Positions 55,317 to 64,000 of a stretch of DNA of 64,000 nt are shown here, one piece after another (positions within the stretch are counted from its first letter, which is position 1; the number at the start of each line of letters is the position of its first letter). Under the pieces are notes generated by a model. That model was given only the letters and a program-made list of their open reading frames with translations. It did not search any database and was not told the DNA's origin. A program made the translations under genes and the position numbers. Source of the stretch: Alkaliflexus imshenetskii DSM 15055 (GTDB lineage Bacteria; Bacteroidota; Bacteroidia; Bacteroidales; Marinilabiliaceae); assembly GCF_000517065.1 (NCBI RefSeq), contig NZ_KI912105.1:2879684-2943683 (forward strand), given 5' to 3'.

Positions 55317-56594
55317 TTAAATTTCAGAGATAAAGTGTTTGAACTTTCCGTTGCGGCCTCTTTGGAGCTTTTCTACACGTAAGGTTTTCAGTGGTATATC
55401 TTTTTCGAGCATGGAGTCAAAGCTTTTTGTCAGAAGGGCTATGTCTGATGCTGACAAATCTTTCTCGGCCACATATTCAAACTCGAACCACTCTTTGGTT
55501 TGTCTCACCAAAAACTCTTTTATAAACGGAGCTTTTGACAAAAGAGGCTCTGCCACGAAATAGAATGAGATTCCCGGCACTTTTTTTCCGGAAGGCAGAA
55601 TGGCCATGTCGTTGAGACTGCCCATTATTGTCTCAATGTGTGTTTGCCCGTTCACGTGCCGTATCGAAGCCAAATCGCCTATCCGGTAACGAATAAAGGG
55701 TGTGGCTTTGTTAAAAAGCGCAGTGCACGTGAGGTAACCTGCTTGACCTTCCGGCACCGGATTGTTGTTTTCATCAAGTACTTCATACTTAATCAATGAA
55801 TCGGAGCCAATCCAGTATCCATCTGTTTTAAAGCCCATAACGCCTAGCTCTGATGAGCCGTACTCGTTGTAAACGGGAATACCAAATGCTTCTGAGATGG
55901 TTGCTGCGTCCTTATCGGTGCAAACTTCTGAGGTTACAATGCATCCCTTAAGAGACGGAGATATGTATTTTAGAGTCAGTTCTTTGTTTTTCAGATACTT
56001 GGCAAAAGCCACCAGCGAATTGGTGTATCCATAAATATAGGAGAATTTATCGCGTCTGAAGCGTGTTTCCCATTTCAGAAGCCCCTCATCCGATAAATCG
56101 AAAACATTGAACCGATAGCGGTTGGATAAAAAGTCCTTTAGGCGGGCTTTCAATTTTGCAACAGGCTTTTGTGAGATGCCAAACATACGAGCCTGACGGT
56201 TGTTAACCGAAATTCCTGCGCTGTTGTAAAGGTGCTCCACATTGAGCCACACAAGTGCATGTGACATACGGTCACGTGCAAAATAGAGCGGGTCACCTGA
56301 TGACCCGGAAGTGCTGCTGCAATAAAGGTTTTTGGGATTTAATCCCGATGGGAGCTTCGTTGTAAAATCACCCTTTAAATGGTTTCGGGTAATAACCGGC
56401 AAATCTTCCCATCTCAAGGGGGGCTTACCTACCAGCTCTCTGTAAAATGGGTTATGTTGATAGTGAAAGTTAAAGATTTCCCAGGCTTTGTTTATTTGCC
56501 ACGAAGGGTCGGTTGTTGCAGGTTCAAATTCCTTACGCGCCTCCTCAACAGGGAATTTCAGCATCTTTAGCACGCGGAAAAAGTCAATTCTCAT
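55317..56594 (-). CDS. CapK/PaaK-like AMP-binding enzyme
   Basis: The 425-residue protein belongs to the phenylacetate-CoA ligase-like adenylating family. It has LPVITRNHLKGDF, the phosphate-binding loop YCSSTSGSSGDPLYFARD (about residues 91-108), YNEYGSSELGVMGF and TPFIRYRIGDLASI. In capsule and O-antigen clusters these CapK-like proteins are thought to activate acyl or amino-acid groups for decoration of the polysaccharide; the substrate is unknown. Context between a GT4 and a GT2 gene supports that role rather than phenylacetate metabolism. Met11 would be an alternative start giving MLKFPVEEARKEF. Confidence 0.88.
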   Translation of the reverse strand: MRIDFFRVLKMLKFPVEEARKEFEPATTDPSWQINKAWEIFNFHYQHNPFYRELVGKPPLRWEDLPVITRNHLKGDFTTKLPSGLNPKNLYCSSTSGSSGDPLYFARDRMSHALVWLNVEHLYNSAGISVNNRQARMFGISQKPVAKLKARLKDFLSNRYRFNVFDLSDEGLLKWETRFRRDKFSYIYGYTNSLVAFAKYLKNKELTLKYISPSLKGCIVTSEVCTDKDAATISEAFGIPVYNEYGSSELGVMGFKTDGYWIGSDSLIKYEVLDENNNPVPEGQAGYLTCTALFNKATPFIRYRIGDLASIRHVNGQTHIETIMGSLNDMAILPSGKKVPGISFYFVAEPLLSKAPFIKEFLVRQTKEWFEFEYVAEKDLSASDIALLTKSFDSMLEKDIPLKTLRVEKLQRGRNGKFKHFISEI

Positions 56595-56621
56595 TCTCGT
56601 CTCGGTTTTCCTGTGGTTACT

Positions 56622-57674
56622 TTAAAGTGTCCAGCCGTATAAATGCATCAGCTCTTTGGATTGGCTGATGATGGCTTCGGTTTTAAATGGTTCGGCAACT
56701 TTTAGTATCCCGTGGTTCAACTCATTTGCAAGATTTTCATTTTGTATGAGTTGCATGATAAGGTTTTTTAGGTCTGACACATCGTGTGGCCTGGCCAGCA
56801 GAGCACTTTTTTCATGTTCAAAATACTCGGGCAAGGCATTGAAATGTGTGATGATTATTGGGATGCCTGCCATGGCCGCCTCCACTAAAATACCGGGTAG
56901 CCCTTCGCCAAAGTGAAAAGTTGGCAGTGCCAGAAAGTGATAGTTTACGAGCGTGTTTTGAACTTCGGAGGGTGATAGTTGGCCGCAATATTTGGCTTTG
57001 GCTCCAAGGGGTTCCAGTTTTTGGTTAAACTCCTTTTCATAATCCGGATCAATGGGGCCATAAAAATCAATGTTGATTTCCATGCCTTCGTCGTTGATTT
57101 GTTTAAGCGCATCTAGTAATACGCCAACCCCTTTATCTTCGGTGATGCGCGATATAAAGACGGCCTTGTGTGATATTTCAGTCGTAAATTGCCAGCGGGC
57201 TCCGGTATCGTTGCGTGGGTTGTAAACCAGTTCTACATTTTTTAATCCAAGTTCCAGCAGCCCTTTTTTTAAAGCTTTTGATTCAGCAAATATACCATCC
57301 AGCCGTCTGATGGCTTTTAAATAGAGCCTTTTGCTCAAGGGATTCATCTCCTGAACCTGTTGGTCAAAAGTGCCACCTACCACATACAATAGTGCACGTT
57401 TAGCGGTAAACATCTTCAGGAAGTAGAATATCCATATTATGGCATATCGGCCTTGGCGGTTGAGTGACAGAATTATCTGGTCGGCTTTGAACATCAAAGG
57501 GATAAGGCTCAGGCGATGGAGGTATCTGTTACCCTTTCTGCAAATGGTGTCAAACCATTGGATTGAATCAGTTCCTGAAGCTATAAAGCCATCTTTTAAA
57601 CAGCTGTTTTTTACGCTATCACCAGTAAATGGAGGCGAGAATGGACCAATAAATAGTGTATTCCTTTTATTCAT
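56622..57674 (-). CDS. Family 4 glycosyltransferase
   Basis: The 350-residue GT-B protein has an N-terminal acceptor domain (TLFIGPFSPPFTGDSVKNS) and a C-terminal donor domain with AVFISRITEDKGVGVLLDAL, IDFYGPIDPDY and the nucleotide-sugar motif GEGLPGILVEAAMAGIPIII with its E-x7-E spacing. It should add one sugar to the lipid-linked unit. It begins 6 bp after the stop of the next upstream GT4 gene, so the two are coupled. Donor and acceptor cannot be inferred. Confidence 0.92.
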   Translation of the reverse strand: MNKRNTLFIGPFSPPFTGDSVKNSCLKDGFIASGTDSIQWFDTICRKGNRYLHRLSLIPLMFKADQIILSLNRQGRYAIIWIFYFLKMFTAKRALLYVVGGTFDQQVQEMNPLSKRLYLKAIRRLDGIFAESKALKKGLLELGLKNVELVYNPRNDTGARWQFTTEISHKAVFISRITEDKGVGVLLDALKQINDEGMEINIDFYGPIDPDYEKEFNQKLEPLGAKAKYCGQLSPSEVQNTLVNYHFLALPTFHFGEGLPGILVEAAMAGIPIIITHFNALPEYFEHEKSALLARPHDVSDLKNLIMQLIQNENLANELNHGILKVAEPFKTEAIISQSKELMHLYGWTL

Positions 57675-57680
57675 GCAGGG

Positions 57681-58784
57681 TTAATTGGTTTTATAAAGTG
57701 CAGAGTACACTGCTTTAATATTCTGTATGGCGCCCTCTTTTGAGAAGTTACGCAGAATATGTGTTCTCAACTGCTGTCCGGATGAGGTCATCTCTTCGCT
57801 GTGGCTTGCATATCGGATTATGGCATCAGCCAATTGCTGGCTATTGGAAGGCTCTACCAGTTTTCCGAAGGTTCCGTTATCGAGCACAAATTCGCAATCA
57901 CCAACTTTGGTGCAAACAACCGGCAGCGCCGCCAACCCATACTCCAGCAACGAAACCGGCAGACCTTCGGATAGCGATGATAATATTCCGATGTGACAGT
58001 TGGTCAGAATATCTGCCACATCGTTTCTCGAACCCAGCACATGTACCGAGCCATTTAAAGCTTTGTCGTTCTCTATCCGGGTTACTATCGAGTTGTGGTA
58101 ATCGTCGTTGAAATGACCGCCAACCAGATAAAGTGCCGCGTTTGGATAGGCCTGTTTTACAACTAAAAATGCGTTGAGGAGGTTGTGATGGTCCTTTTGT
58201 GGTCTTAGATTTGCCAAACAGACCAGTTTGGGATATGCTTCAGGTGATGGCAGTTCTGGTAGGGCCAGTTGGCTCGAATAGGTGTTTATATCGGCAAAAT
58301 TTGCCAGGAATGATACTTTCCCTGGCGGGAATTTAAGGCTACGTATGGCAAAATCCCTTAGTTTATCGTTTACTACAAATGCGTGATCAACGAATGGTGC
58401 TGAAACACGGAGTGCCAATCGGGGTCTTTCATTCAACTGGTCGCTGTATCCATAATGGTCGTGCCATACAACTTTTAACCCTGGTGTCAGCATCTTAATT
58501 AATACAGCCCAAAATACCGACGACGAATGGGCGTGCAGAATTTCTATTCTGTGAGTGCGTATGTAACGGCGCAGTTTCCACAAGGCCTTATAATCCATAA
58601 ACGACCGCTTTTGCAGAATCAAAATCCTGACATCTGGTGCAATAAACTCTTCGAGAGGCCCTCCTGAGTGTGTGGCGCACAGGTGGCTTTCTATTCCGGC
58701 TTCGGAGAGGCCATTGGCAATGTTTACCGCCATGCGCTCGGCACCTGCTGCTATAAGTGAATCGATTAGTGTTATTACCTTCAT
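57681..58784 (-). CDS. Family 4 glycosyltransferase
   Basis: The 367-residue protein has the GT-B start KVITLIDSLIAAGAERMAVN, the substrate loop WHDHYGYSDQ, LVCLANLRPQKDHHNLLNAF and the donor site SLSEGLPVSLLEYGLAALPV (E-x7-E). The early GAERM motif is typical of WcaL/EpsF-like enzymes in exopolysaccharide clusters. It is separated from the upstream GT4 by 132 bp, the largest gap in this operon. I see no promoter box in it. Confidence 0.92.
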   Translation of the reverse strand: MKVITLIDSLIAAGAERMAVNIANGLSEAGIESHLCATHSGGPLEEFIAPDVRILILQKRSFMDYKALWKLRRYIRTHRIEILHAHSSSVFWAVLIKMLTPGLKVVWHDHYGYSDQLNERPRLALRVSAPFVDHAFVVNDKLRDFAIRSLKFPPGKVSFLANFADINTYSSQLALPELPSPEAYPKLVCLANLRPQKDHHNLLNAFLVVKQAYPNAALYLVGGHFNDDYHNSIVTRIENDKALNGSVHVLGSRNDVADILTNCHIGILSSLSEGLPVSLLEYGLAALPVVCTKVGDCEFVLDNGTFGKLVEPSNSQQLADAIIRYASHSEEMTSSGQQLRTHILRNFSKEGAIQNIKAVYSALYKTN

Positions 58785-58916
58785 CTGATTTTTGGTGAGA
58801 TATTTATCGATGTATCCGGAAAGTGTCTGCTGTTCGCGTAATTCTTTTTAATGGGTAGGATTGAAAGATGGATGTTTTTGTGTCACAAACAGAATAGGTT
58901 CACTTCACGGTGCATC

Positions 58917-60035
58917 TCAAATAAAAGTAGCGATGTCCTCTTCAAACTTTTCGAGATAATATTGTCTGGACCATTCAATAGCTTCAAGACACATCTGCGT
59001 ATATTTTTCCGGATTGTTTATCATTGAAGTGATGGCATTTGTTACCTGGGTGGCATCGGGTTGCACCAATACGCCTCTGCTGCCATTGCCAATCATTTGT
59101 GCCACACACGACACTTTTGTCGTAACCGGCAAGCAGCCCCACCACATGCTTTCTGCAACCACTTTGGGCCATCCTTCCGACATCGATAGAAATACAAGAA
59201 AGTGTGCTTCCTTGAAATATTCAATCGCTTCATCGGGGTGTACTTTGCCGCGTAAAACCACGTTCTGGCTCATCTGGTTGTCGTTGATGAGTTGTTGCAA
59301 CTCTTGGCGCTGGTTTCCATCACCCAAAAGATTGAGTTCTATGTTGTATCCTGCTTTGATGAGGTTCTGAGCAATTTCGAGTGTTAAAAGCGGGCGTTTG
59401 TTTGGGGTAAGAGTGCCAACAAAAAGGAGTTTTATACAATCGTCAGTTGCCAGGCGCCGGGGAGCCACCGGCAGTTGCATATTTTTAAAGTAGGATGCGG
59501 TATAAAATGGATGAATGTTCCTACTTGACTCATTCCAGTCGCCATAAACCAAAACTCTTGCGTTGCGGGTGAAGCGTGTACTTCTGAGTATAGCTTGTTG
59601 AAGTTTATAACTCAATGGCTGTGCACTTTCCGGATCCCAGTTGTTGGCATATTTTACCGTTTTTGGTTTGGCCGGAAAAAGTATTTGACAGAGGCATGCC
59701 AGCAATCCCATATTAGATGGGCATCTCAGATGCAGATGATCAGCCTTGCGCATGTGATAAATCATTTTAACAATGATTACGGGCAGAATGGCAATGGTCT
59801 TGATGGTTGCGGCAATAGTGGTGGTGTTGAATGAGGGCAGTGCCACAAAATTGAGGTTGTTATGCACATATTGACTCTCAAGCGGATCGGGAGCTGCATG
59901 TGTTACAGGTGCCAGAATGGTTACTTTATCAACATACTTTAGCCAGAGGTTCATCTCCTTTATATATGGGGCGTAACCGGCATAGCCTTTTTCATCTTTC
60001 TTATGGATGACAGGCGATATTATTAAAAAGTGCAT
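58917..60035 (-). CDS. Family 4 glycosyltransferase
   Basis: The 372-residue protein shows FLIISPVIHKKDEKGYAGYA at the N-terminus, KTVKYANNWDPES, IKLLFVGTLTPNKRPLLTLE and the donor motif MSEGWPKVVAESMWWGCLPV. The WPKxxAESMWWGC version is typical for a subset of Bacteroidota capsule GT4 enzymes. It lies 22 bp after the O-antigen ligase-like gene in the same operon. Specificity is unknown. Confidence 0.92.
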   Translation of the reverse strand: MHFLIISPVIHKKDEKGYAGYAPYIKEMNLWLKYVDKVTILAPVTHAAPDPLESQYVHNNLNFVALPSFNTTTIAATIKTIAILPVIIVKMIYHMRKADHLHLRCPSNMGLLACLCQILFPAKPKTVKYANNWDPESAQPLSYKLQQAILRSTRFTRNARVLVYGDWNESSRNIHPFYTASYFKNMQLPVAPRRLATDDCIKLLFVGTLTPNKRPLLTLEIAQNLIKAGYNIELNLLGDGNQRQELQQLINDNQMSQNVVLRGKVHPDEAIEYFKEAHFLVFLSMSEGWPKVVAESMWWGCLPVTTKVSCVAQMIGNGSRGVLVQPDATQVTNAITSMINNPEKYTQMCLEAIEWSRQYYLEKFEEDIATFI

Positions 60036-60057
60036 TTGCGGATTGTTAACGCCTGAA

Positions 60058-61476
60058 TCAGGCTGTTTTTTCGAGTTGGGATGAAGCCAATTGAGGTTGT
60101 TTTTTCTCTTCGGTATTTTTTGGCGTGGGTTTTACCAGCATAAAAGCAGTTCCAAACAATACCCCGGGCAGAGCCAGTCGCATGGCTGCGTGGAACATCG
60201 TGAACATACTAAGCAGGTAGAATGCAATAAAAAAGAAGCGTGTCAATGGTGTTTGGGAGCGAACGAAGAAATAAACAGGCAGCCACACCATCCCTATTAA
60301 CATAAATAATAGTCCAAACATTCCGTTTTCGGAGAGTAGCCTCACAAATTCTGTGTGCGCAGCCGCCGCACCATAATATTTGGCCCGGTATTCAACTGCC
60401 ATACCGTATCCGGTGCCAAATAGTGGATTATCAAAAAAGGCTTCAATATCTCCGCGCATTATCTGGTCACGACCTGTGAGAATGCTTCTCTCTTCAAGTC
60501 TCACCCCTGTGCGTACTTCGGTTGTGGTTAATCCCTGATATCGGTAAAGAAGAAAATTATTGGTAATGCGGTTGGCAACAAAAAACACGCCCACAAAGAA
60601 TAGCATACCCGCCAAAATGTAAGGGATTTTTTTCATCAGCTGTTTCCTGAAGCTATGGTAGGCAAATGTAAGCACCAGCACAGCTGCTGCCAGAGAAAGC
60701 AGGCTTCCCATTACGCCCCCGCGCGAAAAGGTGAGCAATGCCCTCAGCACAATGTAGAAAAGAATGACCCAGTCGAGCCACTCATAGGCCGTAATTTGTT
60801 GCTTATTCACTTTAAAGAGCAGATGCAACAGTATGAACCATCCGAGAACAGTCGAAACCTGGTTTGGACCAAAGCCTCCTGCTGCTTCGGGGTTCGATTG
60901 CAGACTGGTAAACTGTAGTGTGGCGATGTTGGCCACCACCGAGAGGGCTGCAATTATGGTGAAGGCTGGTAAAAAAGCCATCCGCATGGAATGGTAAAAG
61001 GTGTTTTCATCTACCTGACGGCGATAGAAGTATAAACCTGTAAAAACCAGTGACAATGGCCCCGAGATGTTAAACAATATTTTTTTGCGTATATCTAACG
61101 AATCCGGCCCATCAGCCAAAAAGATGGATGGCAGCAGAAGGATAAGCAGAAATAAAAAGTTCCAGGCTATATAACGTCTTTGGCCTGACAACATTCCAAC
61201 TAAACAAATCAGAATGCAAACGTATTTACCCATCTCCCATGAAAAGTGAGCCCCCGCCATCCGGTAAATCATCTCCAGCCCCATTAGATAAATGGCATAA
61301 AAGCCGGCCCGGCTGCCGCGATCTCTTGTATATATCACATCAAATGCCGACCAAGCAAACAGGCCAACATAAGCTAGTGACACAAGAGATGGTGCATACT
61401 TTACCATCACCCCAAGTGCAAGGTGAATGGCAATAAGCATAAGGTGTCCTTTTTTGGTCTTTAAGAGATCTATCAT
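60058..61476 (-). CDS. O-antigen ligase/polymerase-like membrane protein (Wzy_C family)
   Basis: The 472-residue protein has about eleven hydrophobic spans and the Wzy_C signature in its second half: LLTFSRGGVMGSLLSLAAAV and, after a large periplasmic loop, DNPLFGTGYGMAV and AAAHTEFVRLLSENGMFGLLF. Such proteins either polymerise repeat units or ligate them to lipid A core in the periplasm. With a WbpL-like initiator and several GTs in the operon, polymerase and ligase are equally plausible. The C-terminal tail is charged and cytoplasmic. Confidence 0.9.
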   Translation of the reverse strand: MIDLLKTKKGHLMLIAIHLALGVMVKYAPSLVSLAYVGLFAWSAFDVIYTRDRGSRAGFYAIYLMGLEMIYRMAGAHFSWEMGKYVCILICLVGMLSGQRRYIAWNFLFLLILLLPSIFLADGPDSLDIRKKILFNISGPLSLVFTGLYFYRRQVDENTFYHSMRMAFLPAFTIIAALSVVANIATLQFTSLQSNPEAAGGFGPNQVSTVLGWFILLHLLFKVNKQQITAYEWLDWVILFYIVLRALLTFSRGGVMGSLLSLAAAVLVLTFAYHSFRKQLMKKIPYILAGMLFFVGVFFVANRITNNFLLYRYQGLTTTEVRTGVRLEERSILTGRDQIMRGDIEAFFDNPLFGTGYGMAVEYRAKYYGAAAAHTEFVRLLSENGMFGLLFMLIGMVWLPVYFFVRSQTPLTRFFFIAFYLLSMFTMFHAAMRLALPGVLFGTAFMLVKPTPKNTEEKKQPQLASSQLEKTA

Positions 61477-61550
61477 TTGTAATGGCCTAAGCGAAATTCA
61501 TTGAATCTGAAATACAACGTTGTGTCATTTGGCATGTTTATCTCCTGCTA

Positions 61551-62702
61551 TCAACGGCTCATGGCTCCGTTGGAAATGGTACCGTAAAATTCAATGTTTT
61601 TTTCGATGATGGCATCAATATTAAACATTTCTTTTGCAGATTTTTGCCCTCGTAAAGCAATTTCTTTCATTTTTTCCGGATTTCTTAAGGCAAACAATAT
61701 TTGCGCGGCAATATCTTCGTGGCTCAGAGGGTTGCATAGCAGACCTGTATCCTGATGTTTAATGGTTTCCGGCCCAGGTCCGGCAGTTGAGAACAGCACC
61801 GGTTTGCCCATTATCATTGCTTCCGGGGCTACCAGACCCTGTGTTTCCATGTGTGAGGGAAATACGCATAGCTCGGCTTGCTCGTATTTTGAGGGTATTT
61901 CGGAAAGCTTCAAAGGACCATGAAAAGTTACATGACCCAGCAACTCCTGGCTAAACGAGGTTTTGAGAAATTCTGTATATGAACGGCGATCGGGAAAGTA
62001 CCAGTCACGGCCATATACATCCAGGTGTATATCGGGAAATTCAGGGGTTATAAGCTCCAGTGCCTGAATTAATTGGCGGATGCCTTTTTTCTCACACACG
62101 GTGCCTGCAAAAACCAAACGATGGGGAATGTTTATTGACAAATCTGCCTGCCTGAAGAGTTTTTCGTCAACAGGATAGCGTATTTTTTCAACTGGTCGCC
62201 CTTTGGTTGAAAGGTATTTTTCGGTATGTGATTTTACATAGTCAGATACAGCAACAAATGCATTGGCACTCTTATAAGAGCGTTTTTCAATAAAGCCCTT
62301 CCATTTATTGATTTTCCGGTTTTCGCTCTCTGCAAAAAAATGATGCCCGCCATGCATCCTTACAACTTTTTTATATGGTGTTCTGGTTGGAAACATAAAC
62401 ATTGCCGATTCGGGCGTTTCAACTATTTGAATCGGATCTTTCTTATGAAGTTCTTTTACTTTTTTTCGTATTCGCAAGCTGTTCTCAATAAAGGCGGGTT
62501 TTCTTAAAAATGAGGGTCGCGGAAGACGATGGATTTCAACGCCCTCATCAATAACCAACTCTTCCTCATCAGCGCCACCAATTCCAACCACACTTACTTT
62601 ATGTCCTTTTTTTACCAGCCCCCGGCCTATTGTTTGAATGAAACTTCCTATTCCGCCTGTCTGCCAAAGTGGATATTCATTTGATATGTAACAGATATGC
62701 AT
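61551..62702 (-). CDS. Family 4 glycosyltransferase
   Basis: The 383-residue protein begins HICYISNEYPLWQTGGIGSF, the glycine loop found in GT4 enzymes with a bound donor diphosphate. It continues with VRMHGGHHFFAESENRK, RLVFAGTVCEKKGIRQLIQA and the donor site SHMETQGLVAPEAMIMGKPV (E-x7-E). It lies 18 bp after the partial gene at the right edge and 74 bp before the Wzy-like gene, in the same operon. Confidence 0.93.
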   Translation of the reverse strand: MHICYISNEYPLWQTGGIGSFIQTIGRGLVKKGHKVSVVGIGGADEEELVIDEGVEIHRLPRPSFLRKPAFIENSLRIRKKVKELHKKDPIQIVETPESAMFMFPTRTPYKKVVRMHGGHHFFAESENRKINKWKGFIEKRSYKSANAFVAVSDYVKSHTEKYLSTKGRPVEKIRYPVDEKLFRQADLSINIPHRLVFAGTVCEKKGIRQLIQALELITPEFPDIHLDVYGRDWYFPDRRSYTEFLKTSFSQELLGHVTFHGPLKLSEIPSKYEQAELCVFPSHMETQGLVAPEAMIMGKPVLFSTAGPGPETIKHQDTGLLCNPLSHEDIAAQILFALRNPEKMKEIALRGQKSAKEMFNIDAIIEKNIEFYGTISNGAMSR

Positions 62703-62720
62703 GTTTGTTGATTTTTGAAA

Positions 62721-64000
62721 TTAATTTGCCTGTGCCTTATCCATAATTGTGTTGGCTATATTCTCAGACGCCTCAGTAACCGGTTGAAGGGCAATTACAT
62801 TGAACCATCGGCCTGATTTGATATTCTCCGGCAGGTCTCCGTTTAATGCTTTTTTTACCGTGTTCAGAATTTCTTCCTTGTTGTTGAGCCAGATAACGCA
62901 ATCTTCGGCGGGCATACTCCTGAAGTGCTGATAGTGGTTATTGGTTACTGCCGACCAGTAGGTAATTTCCGGCTGATCGTAGTTTATATAAATTGCAGGC
63001 TTGCTGAATACGGCAAAATCGTGCGCCATGGTAGAGCCTACATTTATTACAGCATCTGCATGCAATGAGGTGTTAACCAAAAGCGCCACATCCTCAGGTG
63101 TGGGAACAATGGCATCCCATCCGCCTTTGTATGACTTCCAGATCGGGTCTGAGGTTTTTATTAAATGGGGATGTTGTGCCACGATGGCATCAAACCGGCC
63201 TGACAGATCCACCGGACAGCGACGTAACAATACCTGCGGTCTTTCCTCTTCAGGGAGTGTCATCAATGCCTCGGCCAAATCTTTTAAATAGAGCTCATCA
63301 CAAGGGAAAGTAAGGTCGTTGCCTGAGAAGCAGAGAATCTTTTTATTCGGGTCTAGTCCAATGTTACTGCAAAACTCCTCTTTTGACAGATGGAGCTTTT
63401 GGTTGAAATAGAACTCAAATTGCGGCGTGCCGGTAATGATAATATCCTTCTCGGGAACTTCCGGGTAATATTTAAGCATTTCATCCTTCATTATTTGCGA
63501 CCATACCACATAGGTGTGTGAGCGCACCAGAAGCCTCGCCTTTGGCAAATTGTCCCATGAGTACACTGCGCCAATGGTAGGGATGTTGAGCTGATTGGCT
63601 GCTTCCACAATGGCTCCGGCATCCATCGACCGCTGATGGGTGCAGAAGATTACCGATGGCGCCATCGATTTTAGAATCTCTTTTTGTGCTTTTACATAAC
63701 TGCTGCTTCCGATAACCCTGCTATATCTTTTTTCGAATTTTACTATCGAGTTGTAGTTTTTCATAAACAACTTGCCGGTGAATGCTGCCAGGCCAAAGAA
63801 TAATCTGGAAAAGCCCCTTTGTTTCTTTCGGGTCCAGTTAATCATGGTGGTATCATTGTTGTCAAGGCTTGTATAATGGCGTAACCTGGCATAGGTAATG
63901 GCCTCTTTCAGCAGTTTTCCCATTAACGACTCCCGGTAGAGTTCCATCTTTTTGTAAACCACATTTCGTTTGGGATGCAGCTTTTTTACTTCCTCAATAA
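62721..64000 (-). CDS. Putative GT-B-type transferase of the polysaccharide cluster, 5' end outside the window
   Basis: The frame is open to the right edge: upstream of the GTG at 63962 it still reads IEEVKKLHPKRNVVYKKMEL, so the start is beyond 64000 and the gene is partial. At least 425 residues are visible. The sequence SVIFCTHQRSMDAGAIVEAA, PTIGAVYSWDNLPKARLLV, VWSQIMKDEML and ITGTPQFEFYF resembles the CDP-glycerol glycerophosphotransferase/UDP-GlcNAc epimerase-like GT-B proteins found in capsule clusters. VGSTMAHDFAVFSKPAIYIN near the C-terminus is typical of the nucleotide-binding end of that fold. I cannot tell the substrate. Confidence 0.75.
   Translation of the reverse strand, partial: IEEVKKLHPKRNVVYKKMELYRESLMGKLLKEAITYARLRHYTSLDNNDTTMINWTRKKQRGFSRLFFGLAAFTGKLFMKNYNSIVKFEKRYSRVIGSSSYVKAQKEILKSMAPSVIFCTHQRSMDAGAIVEAANQLNIPTIGAVYSWDNLPKARLLVRSHTYVVWSQIMKDEMLKYYPEVPEKDIIITGTPQFEFYFNQKLHLSKEEFCSNIGLDPNKKILCFSGNDLTFPCDELYLKDLAEALMTLPEEERPQVLLRRCPVDLSGRFDAIVAQHPHLIKTSDPIWKSYKGGWDAIVPTPEDVALLVNTSLHADAVINVGSTMAHDFAVFSKPAIYINYDQPEITYWSAVTNNHYQHFRSMPAEDCVIWLNNKEEILNTVKKALNGDLPENIKSGRWFNVIALQPVTEASENIANTIMDKAQAN

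Overview
The window is a chromosomal segment of a Bacteroidota bacterium, probably from the Bacteroidales/Marinilabiliales side. Supporting signs are a short primary sigma factor without region 1.1, a Rho with a long Q/P/E-rich insertion, a tmRNA whose tag reads GETNYALAA, several secreted proteins with type IX secretion (T9SS) sorting domains, and TTG...TAnnTTTG promoters. A pyruvate:ferredoxin oxidoreductase suggests fermentative or anaerobic metabolism.

Region 1 (1-22350) is a complete type I-B CRISPR-Cas locus on the minus strand. The operon reads cas6, cas8b, cas7, a DUF1016/YhcG-like PD-(D/E)XK nuclease, cas5, cas3, cas4, cas1, a four-helix-bundle (23S rRNA intervening-sequence protein) relic, cas2, leader, and then a very large array. 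By hand count the array has 161 repeats of 30 bp and 160 complete spacers of 34-37 nt, and it runs off the left edge of the window. Spacer content records events: block duplications at the old end, one protospacer captured twice with different lengths, and a newest spacer that is a diverged version of an older one. The operon carries apparent lesions: a homopolymer frameshift that detaches the last 38 residues of Cas3, and an in-frame TAA in the four-helix gene. The spaces between the adaptation genes are filled with degenerate AGCT-rich repeats, including a 126-bp tandem repeat.

Region 2 (22828-33253) holds pfkA, the tmRNA gene, a dispersed repeat with a hairpin-rich inverted-repeat element, and an RHS polymorphic toxin operon. 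That operon encodes a small T9SS-sorted protein, a giant RHS/YD-repeat protein ending in an RNase Sa-like guanyl RNase, and a barstar-family immunity protein. The RHS N-terminus is broken by a stop codon and a frameshift. A second, shorter copy of the dispersed repeat lies downstream.

Region 3 (33591-42832) is housekeeping: rpe, rpoD, rho (with a good promoter and a ~390-nt leader), an AAA ATPase with a DUF4143-type C-terminus, and the pyruvate:ferredoxin oxidoreductase.

Region 4 (42912-64000) is cell surface. It has a CapD/WbpM-like nucleotide-sugar dehydratase, two paralogous secreted M1 metallopeptidases with T9SS domains, a small poly-proline peptide, and a minus-strand polysaccharide cluster (WbpL-like initiating transferase, SDR epimerase, GT2, CapK-like adenylating enzyme, four GT4 enzymes, an O-antigen ligase/polymerase, and a transferase cut by the right edge).
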